DNA from: TMED26 sp042088965
Lineage (GTDB): Bacteria > Pseudomonadota > Alphaproteobacteria > Thalassobaculales > Thalassobaculaceae
DNA: 8,964 nt
Assembly (NCBI GenBank): GCA_042088965.1
Contig: JBELLC010000118.1
Span: forward strand, 1-8,964
Direction: 5' to 3'
In this document: piece by piece, positions 1 through 6,679 of the stretch
Layout: the number at the start of each line of letters is the position of its first letter
Numbering within the stretch: position 1 is the stretch's first letter
Program-made: the position numbers and the translations under genes
Notes under the pieces: model-generated
What the model was told of the DNA's origin: nothing
The model's database searches: none
The model's input: only the letters and a program-made list of their open reading frames with translations

Positions 1-478
1 GTTTTTGCAGTTTGATCGCCCGCATCAGCGCTGGCAGGCCCAAGGAGACCCCCTCCAGCGCTCCTGCTGATTTCCCCAAAGACGCCGCAGCGGCGGCGCG
101 TTCTGCTGATTTTTGGGCTTCCCAGTTGAGCGTTTGAGCGGTAGCCCCAGATATTTTCTGATCACCAAACACATGCGGGTGACGCCGGATCATCTTTTCC
201 GCAATCCCGGCCGCCACATCATGAAAGTCAAATAACCCGGCGTCCTCGGCGATTTTGGCGTGAAACACCACTTGCAACAGCAGATCGCCCAACTCATCAC
301 GCAGATGCTCCATATCACCTTGTTCTATGGCATCAGCAACTTCGTAAGCTTCTTCGATTGTATAGGGGGCAATACTGGCAAAGCTTTGCTCTAAATCCCA
401 AGGACAGCCATTTTCTGGGTCGCGTAATCTGCCCATAACCGCCAATAACCGATCAATCGCAGGTTTTTCCAGATTCAT
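1..478 (-). CDS. mazG: Nucleoside triphosphate pyrophosphohydrolase MazG, 3' end cut by window edge
   Basis: MazG hydrolyses (d)NTPs to the monophosphate and pyrophosphate, clearing abnormal nucleotides in the cytoplasm. I translated this frame by hand; about 159 residues are visible and the frame is open to position 1, so the C-terminal part is missing. The N-terminal domain matches E. coli-type MazG: GCPWDLEQ at residues 24-31, IAPYTIEEAYE at 36-46 and DELGDLLLQVVFHA at 61-74. The paired EE and ExxD acidic residues would bind Mg2+. RRHPHVFGD follows near residues 100-108. The ATG at 478 is chosen because AAGGTGA lies six bases upstream (485-491 on the plus strand). It is the third gene of a run with mtnA and the oxidoreductase, 30 bases after the latter's stop, so co-transcription is likely. 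Family assignment is firm; cellular role is inferred from homologues. Confidence 0.95.
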   Translation of the reverse strand, partial: MNLEKPAIDRLLAVMGRLRDPENGCPWDLEQSFASIAPYTIEEAYEVADAIEQGDMEHLRDELGDLLLQVVFHAKIAEDAGLFDFHDVAAGIAEKMIRRHPHVFGDQKISGATAQTLNWEAQKSAERAAAAASLGKSAGALEGVSLGLPALMRAIKLQK

Positions 479-508
479 GTCAAATCACCTTCTGATTCCG
501 GGACACCG

Positions 509-1807
509 TTACCCTAAACGATCCTGCCATCGATAGTAAGCAACCGCGGCAGACAAAAACCACGGCTGGCCAAAATAGTAAGGCCGGCTTGCGAATTGCA
601 GGCCGTCAAAACCGGTTTTGCCCTCTGGATAGCCGAGAATTTTTTGCCCAAGGCGCGTACCACAATAGCTCGACATCGCAATGCCTGAGCCGCAATAGCC
701 AGCGGCGTAATAAACGCCTTTATCGTTTCGGCCTAAATGCGGCAGCTGATCAAAGGTATAGGCCACTGTCCCTTGCCAACTATGGCTGATTTTGTAACCC
801 GTCAGATCGGGGAACAAGGCGACCAAATCGCGGTGAAGCAGGGGGGCCGTCTTGGTCGGGTCGCTTTCATAATGGGTCACTCGGCCGCCAAAAATAATCC
901 GCTGACGGTCTGGTGAGGGGCCATAGTAATAGACAACTTTACGGGTATCACCAATGGTGCGCTGAGTTGGCAACAGCCTATCCATCAGCGCTGTAGGTAA
1001 GACCTCTGTGGCGATCATATAGCTGCCAATAGGGATCACACGGCGGCGTAACCAGGGGCTCGATTTATCAGTATAACCGTTACTGGCAACCACCACATCA
1101 GCCGCAGCGATGGGGCCGCGCGCCGTCTCCACAATAAACCCCTTACCGTCAGGGATAATGGCCAGCGCCCTGCATTTGGGCAACAGCTGTGCACCCGCCG
1201 TCAAAACCTTGTCTAACAAAGCTTGATGATATTTTGCCGGATGAATAGAGGCATGATCGTGGTACACAAGGCCGCCATGATAGAGGTCTGTTTGGATTTC
1301 CCGATCTTGCGCCGCCCGCGGGACAATCTCCATGTGAGCTTGCAGGCCCGGTGTTTTTGCAGAAGCCATCCGCGCCAGGCGGTCAAATTGGGCAGTCGTA
1401 TGCGCGCCGATGAATTTGCCAGAAACGTTAAAGTCACACACCAGTGTCTCGTCTGCGACAAACGCCTTGATCCAGGCGAGGGCGTTGTGCCCTTCAGCGG
1501 CAATGGCAAGCCCGGCATCTTTGCCATAACGCGCCATTAAAGCCAGTGTATCTGGCTTTAACCCTGTACTCACATGCCCGCCGTTACGAGAGCTGCACCC
1601 CCAGCCAGCGTCCTCTGCGTCCAAAATCACCGTCGCGCGGCCACCGCGTGCTGTTTGCAGGGCTGCGCACAGCCCTGTGTAGCCTGATCCAATGATAAGC
1701 ACATCGGCACGCTTTGGCAGGTCTTGATCCAGGAATTTTGGCCGGGGTCGATCCTCCCACCAATAAGGAGAGGGTTTGTAATCAGTGGTGAAAAGCGCTG
1801 CTGACAT
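509..1807 (-). CDS. FAD-dependent oxidoreductase, DAO family (PuuB/OrdL-like)
   Basis: This 432-residue protein is a flavoprotein of the D-amino-acid oxidase/glycine oxidase superfamily, probably oxidising a C-N bond of an amine or amino acid in the cytoplasm. The Rossmann dinucleotide-binding motif is clear: VLIIGSGYTG at residues 36-45, with the acidic end of the second strand at 61-65 (ILDAE). GWGCSSRNGG at 68-77 is typical of the gamma-glutamylputrescine oxidase (PuuB/OrdL) branch. The C-terminal FAD contact GVYYAAGYCGSGIAMSS spans 364-380, and the tail (about 410-430) with its PWF and YYRWQDRL signature also fits that branch. Length is normal. The ATG shares its A with the mtnA TAA stop (TAATG), and no strong Shine-Dalgarno precedes it, which suggests translational coupling to mtnA. 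The substrate cannot be read from sequence. No polyamine genes are in view, so a puuB name would be over-reach. Confidence 0.9.
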   Translation of the reverse strand: MSAALFTTDYKPSPYWWEDRPRPKFLDQDLPKRADVLIIGSGYTGLCAALQTARGGRATVILDAEDAGWGCSSRNGGHVSTGLKPDTLALMARYGKDAGLAIAAEGHNALAWIKAFVADETLVCDFNVSGKFIGAHTTAQFDRLARMASAKTPGLQAHMEIVPRAAQDREIQTDLYHGGLVYHDHASIHPAKYHQALLDKVLTAGAQLLPKCRALAIIPDGKGFIVETARGPIAAADVVVASNGYTDKSSPWLRRRVIPIGSYMIATEVLPTALMDRLLPTQRTIGDTRKVVYYYGPSPDRQRIIFGGRVTHYESDPTKTAPLLHRDLVALFPDLTGYKISHSWQGTVAYTFDQLPHLGRNDKGVYYAAGYCGSGIAMSSYCGTRLGQKILGYPEGKTGFDGLQFASRPYYFGQPWFLSAAVAYYRWQDRLG

Positions 1808-2934
1808 TAGCGCGCTCGCACCCAGCCAGAGCCAGTGACATCAGCTTCTGGAAATAGCGCCTTTAGGCCGCTGACACTGGCCGCAGCAATCCCGCGTTCG
1901 GTGATCAATCCACCGGTAATAAGCCGCGCCGGTGTGACATCAAAGGCGGGGTTTGCGACAGCACTTGCCTGAGGGGTAATCTGCACAGCGCCATAGCGGC
2001 CGTCCGCAAGCAGACCCTGCATATGGCTGACTTCGATCGCCGCGCGTTCCTCAATCGGGATGTCGGCAATACCATCGCTTAACGACCAATCAATTGTCGG
2101 TGAGGGTAGCGCCACATAGAAAGGCACGTCATTATCAAAAGCGGCTAATGCCTTCAAATAAGTCCCGATTTTATTGCACACATCCCCATTTGAAGTGGTC
2201 CGATCCGTGCCGGTGATGACCATATCAACCTGCCCATGTTGCATCAAATGGCCGCCAGCATTATCAACAATCACAGTATGTGGCACACCGTGGTTAGCCA
2301 GCTCAAAAGCTGTGATGCTCGCGCCTTGATTGCGCGGTCTGGTCTCATCAACCCAGACATGAACAGAAATCCCAGCGTCATGGGCTTGATAAATCGGCGA
2401 TGTCGCTGTGCCCCAATCCACTGTTGCCAGCCAACCGGCATTGCAATGAGTCAAGATATTTACAGGCTCAGCGGGTGTTTTCTGTGCCGCAAGGGCGCGA
2501 ATAACTGCAATCCCATGGGTACCGATCGCCTGATTAATCTCAACATCTTCATCGGCCATCACCGCCGCAAGGTCAAAGGCGGCCAGAGCGCGATCTTGAG
2601 GGGGAAGAGGATGCAAATGCGCAAACGCCCGCGCCAGTGCCCAACGCAAGTTCACCGCCGTCGGCCGGGTGGCCAAGAGCGTGTCATGCGCTGCCTTTAA
2701 ATCTGCATCATCGGCTTTGTGCAATAAACCAAGATACAGTCCATAAACCGCTGTCACTCCAATCAATGGCGCACCGCGAACCCACATATCCCGGATTGCA
2801 ATCTCCGCTGCCTCAAGAGTTTCAAGCGCAACGATGTCAAAACGATGTGGCAAATGCCGTTGGTCGATGATTGACACCGGCGCACCAAACATTTCTGGCC
2901 AAATGGTCCGATAGGCTTTATCGCCAACTTTCAT
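1807..2934 (-). CDS. mtnA: S-methyl-5-thioribose-1-phosphate isomerase MtnA
   Basis: MtnA converts 5-methylthioribose-1-phosphate to 5-methylthioribulose-1-phosphate, in methionine salvage or the related MTA-isoprenoid type shunts. From the chosen ATG it has 375 residues, slightly longer than the roughly 350 usual. Conserved blocks appear in order: RGAPLIG (53-59), ILTHCNAGWLATVDWGTA (160-177) with the catalytic cysteine C164, VDETRPRNQGA (196-206), and GTDRTTSNGDVCNKIGTY (242-259) with the catalytic aspartate D244. These correspond to C160 and D240 of the Bacillus enzyme. The reading frame is open up to an ATG at 2997, but ATG 2934 is preferred: AGAGGG lies nine bases upstream (2944-2949) and homology begins just after it. 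eIF2B-like and ribose-1,5-bisphosphate isomerase paralogues are less likely given these blocks. No mtnK, mtnP or later salvage gene is visible in the window. Confidence 0.95.
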   Translation of the reverse strand: MKVGDKAYRTIWPEMFGAPVSIIDQRHLPHRFDIVALETLEAAEIAIRDMWVRGAPLIGVTAVYGLYLGLLHKADDADLKAAHDTLLATRPTAVNLRWALARAFAHLHPLPPQDRALAAFDLAAVMADEDVEINQAIGTHGIAVIRALAAQKTPAEPVNILTHCNAGWLATVDWGTATSPIYQAHDAGISVHVWVDETRPRNQGASITAFELANHGVPHTVIVDNAGGHLMQHGQVDMVITGTDRTTSNGDVCNKIGTYLKALAAFDNDVPFYVALPSPTIDWSLSDGIADIPIEERAAIEVSHMQGLLADGRYGAVQITPQASAVANPAFDVTPARLITGGLITERGIAAASVSGLKALFPEADVTGSGWVRAR

Positions 2935-2943
2935 CCTGTCAGA

Positions 2944-2949
2944 CCCTCT
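2944..2949 (-). promoter_or_regulatory. Ribosome binding site deciding the mtnA start
   Basis: AGAGGG on the minus strand lies nine bases before the ATG at 2934. The alternative in-frame ATGs at 2964 and 2997 would extend the protein by 10 or 21 residues that do not look like MtnA, so this site favours the shorter product. Confidence 0.6.
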
Positions 2950-3059
2950 GTATAATGGCCGCATTGTGCCGCATAAAATCCTCAGGGAGGCTAGCATATT
3001 CTAAAGGTGGGGATGGCAGAAACGTCCCAACGGGAGAAAATACAAATATCCCAATGTCG

Positions 3060-3075
3060 CATAATGTATATTATG
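3060..3075. repeat. AT-rich inverted repeat in the spacer upstream of mtnA
   Basis: CATAAT and ATTATG form perfect six-base arms around a four-base GTAT centre. It sits about 126 bases upstream of the mtnA ATG and about 70 bases past the stop of the small exported-protein gene. Flanking bases (ATATCCC to the left, GGGAAATAT to the right) are partly complementary. It lacks the GC-rich stem and T-run of an intrinsic terminator. It could be an operator, a weak hairpin or chance in AT-rich DNA. Confidence 0.3.
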
Positions 3076-3146
3076 GGAAATATCATTCTTTACGAAAGCG
3101 CGATGGCGATAGATGGAAACAAAGCGTCCTGTGATTACCGAAGCGT

Positions 3147-3563
3147 CTAATGGGTTGAGACCTTACATTTTTTCATCATGTCGGCGCTGACGGTCGGGTC
3201 AATCGGTTGTCCCGCCAATTCCAGCCTTTTGGTCTTCATATCAAACGTCAGTTGTGACATATCAATCTTGCTCACGGGTCCTTGCTCATCTTGACCGATA
3301 TCAGCCAAGGTCTGGTCAATTGTCACCGTCAGCGATTTTGGCAGCTTAAACCAGGATGACTGCAAATCTGCTGGTGCAACAGCATTCCCGGCCTGATCAA
3401 CGCCAGCTTTAAAAGTGACATCATCAGAGGGTTGATGTGCCACGATCAACCGGCAAAGTTCTGACGATATGGGCTGCGTTACTTCTTCAGCATAACTATG
3501 TCGTGCCATAGAAATGCTGAAAGAAAACACAAGAAAGTAAAAAAAGATATTATACAAATTCAA
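3147..3563 (-). CDS. Small exported protein of unknown function, TTG start
   Basis: The predicted 138-residue protein begins with a hydrophobic stretch (residues 5-18) followed by a likely signal peptidase I site after SYA (residue 25, before EE), so the mature form of about 113 residues should be periplasmic or secreted. The n-region has no lysine or arginine, which is unusual. The mature part has two cysteines, C37 and C133, that could form a disulfide. It resembles, only by general impression, small alphaproteobacterial exported proteins with a 'GVD..G..V.PADL' segment (residues 54-67); I cannot name a family. The start is TTG: an in-frame TAG lies only three codons upstream, AGGAG is correctly spaced before the TTG, and the next methionine (residue 19) would destroy the signal peptide. 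It is divergent from the patatin gene, sharing a 151-base promoter region, and 212 bases upstream of mtnA, so it is probably its own transcription unit. Confidence 0.75.
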   Translation of the reverse strand: MNLYNIFFYFLVFSFSISMARHSYAEEVTQPISSELCRLIVAHQPSDDVTFKAGVDQAGNAVAPADLQSSWFKLPKSLTVTIDQTLADIGQDEQGPVSKIDMSQLTFDMKTKRLELAGQPIDPTVSADMMKKCKVSTH

Positions 3564-3569
3564 ATCGCT

Positions 3570-3574
3570 CTCCT
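3570..3574 (-). promoter_or_regulatory. Shine-Dalgarno for the TTG-initiated exported protein
   Basis: AGGAG on the minus strand ends six bases before the TTG codon at 3561-3563. Together with the in-frame TAG at 3573-3575, which overlaps it, this fixes the non-ATG start. Confidence 0.7.
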
Positions 3575-3614
3575 AATGTTTATGATTAGAAATTATTTTC
3601 AATAAAATCTTAAA

Positions 3615-3620
3615 TATAAT
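3615..3620 (+). promoter_or_regulatory. Possible -10 element for the patatin gene
   Basis: A perfect TATAAT on the plus strand overlaps the minus-strand -10 element. No good -35 is seen 16-18 bases upstream, so activity would need an activator or an unusual -35. It would give a leader of roughly 90 bases before the ATG at 3715. Confidence 0.3.
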
Positions 3621-3624
3621 CCTG

Positions 3625-3634
3625 CATGCGCATG
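3625..3634. promoter_or_regulatory. Perfect palindrome CATGCGCATG, candidate operator
   Basis: This ten-base perfect palindrome is the one GC-rich island in an AT-rich intergenic region. It falls between the predicted -35 and -10 of the minus-strand promoter and just downstream of the plus-strand TATAAT. A regulator bound here could repress both divergent genes. No regulator gene is present nearby; the role is inferred from position only. Confidence 0.35.
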
Positions 3635-3660
3635 AATGTAAAATAAAAAAGAATATGAAC

Positions 3661-3688
3661 TTGAACTATTATTCCAAAGCCATAAGAT
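3661..3688 (+). promoter_or_regulatory. Alternative weak promoter for the patatin gene
   Basis: TTGAAC (3661-3666) is followed after 16 bases by TAAGAT (3683-3688), each a partial match to the -35 and -10 consensus. It would give a leader of only about 20 bases. It competes with the upstream TATAAT as the patatin promoter; sequence alone does not decide. Confidence 0.3.
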
Positions 3689-3714
3689 GAGAAACAATAT
3701 TTTGATGGTGAAGA

Positions 3715-6132
3715 ATGAAAGAACTTCGGATTGCCTTAGTCTTATTTGGGGGTGTTTCGTTAGCGGTATACATGAACGGTGTGGTCACAGAAATATGGCA
3801 CATCGCCCAAGCATCTCGCTTCTTTCGGAGACCCACAGCAGAGAAATACTCTTTACCCAAATCTGCGACCGTTAAAGTATACCATGATTTGCTTGCGGCG
3901 CTCGACGCGGATCAAGATACCTCATCATTGCGCGTTGTCATCGATACGGTCGCGGGAACCTCAGCCGGCGGGCTAAATGGCGTTGCTTTATCCAAATCGT
4001 TGGTAGAAGGCGGCGATTTCTCTGTTTTGAATAAAGTTTGGATTGAATTTGCCGATATCCACCTACTAAAAACGCAGGTACCCCTCGCCCCATGGCCTGT
4101 CAGAATTCTTGCATGGGGATGTTATCAGGGCCTGCGTTTCGTACGCCCGCAATTATTCGAAAACCTACAAAACACAAAAACCAATCTTCGCTGGCTGCGG
4201 GATTTCTGTTACCGCACGCTGGTCAACAAAGGGCCAGCAATCACACCCTTTGATGGTAGAGATTTCACTCTGATGATTGCGACCGCTTTTCAGGGTATGA
4301 GAGAACAAGGTGATCGTATTGCCCTGCTGCCAGACCGCAGCCAGTTCAACTTGTTTGTCACTCAAACGGACCTTTTTGGATGGCCTCAACACCTCAGTTT
4401 AAATGATAGCTTGCATGAAGCACCGCAGACGGAACGCACACATGCGCAAGTTTTAGCGTTTCACAATTCTGCTGACCCGCATTCCAGAATACGACCGCGC
4501 TTGGGTGATGATGCTGTGTTGGTTTTTGCCAGCAGAGGCAGTGCAGGTTTCCCAATGGTATTTGAGCCGATTAATTATGATCAGATTTCGCGTTGGTTTC
4601 AGGAAACTGGTTATGAAACGGAACAGTCTGGCCAACCTGATGCCATTGAAACCATCATGCCAGATTATCAGGTAACAGGCCTGTCTGCCGCCACCGCGTG
4701 GATGGTGGATGGCGGGATCCTTGATAACAAGCCTTTTGGAGATGTGCTGAAAACGATCGCAACCAACCCAGCGGAACACCAAGTGGATCGACATTTGCTT
4801 TATGTTGAACCGGATCCAGACGGTTTTAACGAACGTCCACCCCTCACCCCGCCTGGGTTTTGGGCTGGCCTCGGGCAGCTTTTAAAGCTATTGCGCCATG
4901 AGCCAATCGCCCAAGACCTGCGCACGGTCGATGAATATAATGCGAAGGTGAAAAAGATTAGATCGGCCCGAGCGGCGACTTACCGATATGCGACTAAAGC
5001 GGCAAATGAGTGCGCCTCCTGGCCAAAGTCATCATCTACGCCGGTTAACGTTGAGGACCTTCTGAGTTGGCGACATCAAACCAACCAAGCGGTTGCCAAT
5101 CAACACCCGGCATATGGGGGCTATCTGACCCTTAAACGACAATCAGCCAGCCATATGTTCGCGTTGATTATCATCCACACCCTTCACCTTCCAGAGAATG
5201 CTCGGCAAGCTTATCTTATCCGCGCCATTATTGATGCCTGGATAAGTCAAAAGATCTGCCCGCAGCGCAGTGATCATTCGACGCCCTTTGGCGCGGGGCC
5301 AGCACAGACAGAAATAGCCTTTCTCCGTGCCTTTGATATCAAGTTCCGCCAACGTCGGCTTTTTGCATTGCTCGACGCTGCGAATGACATTTATGTCACC
5401 GATGACAGCCAGCGCGCGACGGTCGACAGTTTTAAGCGCACGCTCGCCAATTTGATGATTGAGTTAGAGAATTTGAAGCGCAGCAATCATGATATTTCAG
5501 AGAATATTAGAAAGGTTTTCGGCGGTGCGACTGCTGAAAGTGTGACCTATATTCACCGTGCCTTCAATGCGGATAAATCTGCATTCTTGGACCGACATGG
5601 TCAAAAAATTGAACATGTCTACAATGAGTTGTCAGCGCGTTTTGCAGCAAAAGGCGAGGACATAAATAACCGTATGTTCAAAGCCATCGCAGCGGCAAAC
5701 ATCCCTGAAATAACCACCGCTTTTGTCCTCTTCCCATTTCTAGATCTGGTCACCTTTCCCCTGATGGAACTGGCCGGTATTGAAAACTTAATACCCGTCA
5801 AGACCATGCGTATTTCGCCCCGTGATGCAACGATATTGTCGCAAGACAGCAAGCGATTAAAATGCCGAAAACTTGATGGTTTCTTTGGGTTTTTCAGCCG
5901 CAATGCCCGTGAATATGACCTTTTGTGGGGCCGCTTAGACGGTGCTGAACGGCTTGTTACCTTGATCATCGTGTCGGCCATGAAAACCGATGAAATGCCA
6001 GCGAGATTACAATCCCTTAAAAGCGATTTCATTCGCCGCGCCCATAAATCTATTTTGGCAGAGGAACGCCAACGCCCTGACACGAGTATTGCAGACGAGA
6101 TTGCAGCTTTAGAAAAGCAACTTTCTGACTGA
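3715..6132 (+). CDS. Large patatin-like protein with C-terminal extension (TIGR03607/DUF3376 type)
   Basis: This 805-residue protein is a predicted lipid acyl hydrolase using a Ser-Asp dyad. Near the N-terminus, LVLFGGVSLAVYMNG (8-22) supplies the oxyanion-hole glycines. VAGTSAGGLNG (79-89) is the nucleophile elbow with S83, and VDGGILDNKPF (331-341) carries catalytic D332. The rest, about residues 370-805, is a long extension. Its GFFGFFSRNAREYDLLWGRLDGAERLV segment (722-748, key residues F, R, Y/W, GRLDGA) matches what I recall of the 'patatin-related protein' family TIGR03607 with DUF3376. There is no signal peptide; the hydrophobic start is the oxyanion strand, so a cytoplasmic or membrane-peripheral location is likely. 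The ATG is fixed by an in-frame TGA two codons upstream; the ribosome site is weak (GGTGA). All catalytic motifs are intact, so it should be active. The substrate and physiological role of this family are not known to me. Confidence 0.9.
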   Translation: MKELRIALVLFGGVSLAVYMNGVVTEIWHIAQASRFFRRPTAEKYSLPKSATVKVYHDLLAALDADQDTSSLRVVIDTVAGTSAGGLNGVALSKSLVEGGDFSVLNKVWIEFADIHLLKTQVPLAPWPVRILAWGCYQGLRFVRPQLFENLQNTKTNLRWLRDFCYRTLVNKGPAITPFDGRDFTLMIATAFQGMREQGDRIALLPDRSQFNLFVTQTDLFGWPQHLSLNDSLHEAPQTERTHAQVLAFHNSADPHSRIRPRLGDDAVLVFASRGSAGFPMVFEPINYDQISRWFQETGYETEQSGQPDAIETIMPDYQVTGLSAATAWMVDGGILDNKPFGDVLKTIATNPAEHQVDRHLLYVEPDPDGFNERPPLTPPGFWAGLGQLLKLLRHEPIAQDLRTVDEYNAKVKKIRSARAATYRYATKAANECASWPKSSSTPVNVEDLLSWRHQTNQAVANQHPAYGGYLTLKRQSASHMFALIIIHTLHLPENARQAYLIRAIIDAWISQKICPQRSDHSTPFGAGPAQTEIAFLRAFDIKFRQRRLFALLDAANDIYVTDDSQRATVDSFKRTLANLMIELENLKRSNHDISENIRKVFGGATAESVTYIHRAFNADKSAFLDRHGQKIEHVYNELSARFAAKGEDINNRMFKAIAAANIPEITTAFVLFPFLDLVTFPLMELAGIENLIPVKTMRISPRDATILSQDSKRLKCRKLDGFFGFFSRNAREYDLLWGRLDGAERLVTLIIVSAMKTDEMPARLQSLKSDFIRRAHKSILAEERQRPDTSIADEIAALEKQLSD

Positions 6133-6136
6133 AGGC

Positions 6137-6673
6137 TTAGACATCCATCCACGCGGGCGATTGCTGGGCAATAACCTGAAATACGGGGCAATCTTTGCGG
6201 TGTGCACCGGCCAAATAACCGGTGCTCATCAAAAATTCGCCGACGATCTCTGGCCCCATAAACTTAAACTGTTTTTTAAAAATTTTAACCCAAGACGCCT
6301 TGTCTTGTGGATGCTGGCGGTCAATCCAGGCAGAAAAACTGCCGTATTCTTGCTGTAACGCAACAATACGGCAGGCATTTTCAATCACAGCATCGACTTT
6401 TAAACGATTGCGAATGATCCCTGCATCATTGAGCAGGCGGACACGATCGGCACGATCAAAGGCAGCAACCACCGACGGCTCAAAGCCCCTAAACGCTGAC
6501 TTAAAGGCCGCACGCTTTTTCAGCATAAGGGCCCAGGATAAGCCTGCCTGATTGATTTCTAAAACAAGGCGCTCAAACAGCACAGCGTCGTCGGACACAG
6601 GAAAGCCATATTCGGTATCGTGATACGGCGCATGCAGGGGATCGCCTGGGGCAGAGTCACAATAATGCACCAT
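6137..6673 (-). CDS. tag: DNA-3-methyladenine glycosylase I family protein (Tag)
   Basis: Tag removes 3-methyladenine from alkylated DNA to begin base excision repair. The protein has 178 residues against 187 in E. coli. The zinc-binding set is complete: C5, H18 (in APYHD), H158 and C162 (HRKDC). Y17, the acidic E39 and W47 (LEINQAGLSW, 38-47) correspond to the E. coli base-recognition residues Y16, E38 and W46, and DAGIIRNRLKVDAVIENA (83-100) is the helix-hairpin-helix region. By my alignment three pocket aromatics differ: the Trp after the first Cys is Ser7, E. coli Tyr13 is His14, and the Trp of 'EWG' is Tyr22. It lies six bases after the DUF1467 stop as last gene of the rnj operon, and its stop is four bases from the patatin stop on the opposite strand. 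Family certain; exact substrate range less so. Confidence 0.92.
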   Translation of the reverse strand: MVHYCDSAPGDPLHAPYHDTEYGFPVSDDAVLFERLVLEINQAGLSWALMLKKRAAFKSAFRGFEPSVVAAFDRADRVRLLNDAGIIRNRLKVDAVIENACRIVALQQEYGSFSAWIDRQHPQDKASWVKIFKKQFKFMGPEIVGEFLMSTGYLAGAHRKDCPVFQVIAQQSPAWMDV

Positions 6674-6679
6674 CGTGGA

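Larger units (their letters stand above)
3613..3642 (-). promoter_or_regulatory. Predicted sigma-70-type promoter for the small exported protein
   Basis: On the minus strand, TTTACA (plus-strand 3637-3642, five of six bases of the -35 consensus) is followed after 18 bases by TATATT (plus-strand 3613-3618, five of six of the -10 consensus). Transcription would start near 3605, giving a leader of about 40 bases with the AGGAG site. A perfect palindrome occupies the spacer. The surrounding DNA is AT-rich, so chance matches are likelier than elsewhere. Confidence 0.5.

Noticed and set aside
509..1807. Naming the oxidoreductase puuB
   Set aside because: Motifs fit the PuuB/OrdL branch, but no puuA, puuC or puuD is in view and many paralogues with other substrates share these motifs.
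2236..2700. A 154-codon plus-strand open frame inside mtnA
   Set aside because: Fully antisense to conserved mtnA sequence, with no motif and a cysteine- and arginine-rich composition. A shadow frame.
2935..2997. Longer mtnA start at 2997 (or 2964)
   Set aside because: The extra 10-21 residues do not resemble the family, and AGAGGG sits at the right distance from the ATG at 2934.
2871..3134. An 87-codon plus-strand open frame across the mtnA start and the spacer
   Set aside because: Part lies antisense to mtnA and the rest is in AT-rich spacer; the product shows no motif or signal, and no ribosome site precedes it.
3715..3780. Signal peptide or membrane anchor at the patatin N-terminus
   Set aside because: The hydrophobic stretch is the first core strand and oxyanion-hole loop (FGGVSLAVYMNG) seen in this family; there is no cleavage site.
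3715..6132. Patatin as a CBASS-type (CapV) anti-phage effector
   Set aside because: CapV-type effectors are shorter and sit beside a CD-NTase gene; none is present here. The C-terminal region points to the TIGR03607-type family instead.
6160..6180. Short stem ATTGC-TGG-GCAAT near the tag 3' end as a terminator
   Set aside because: Only five base pairs, inside the tag coding region, with no T-run on either strand.
5619..6191. A 190-codon open frame on the minus strand opposite the patatin 3' end
   Set aside because: It is antisense to a well-supported gene. The product is arginine/serine-rich with no recognisable motif, and it overlaps tag in another frame. Typical of a shadow frame.
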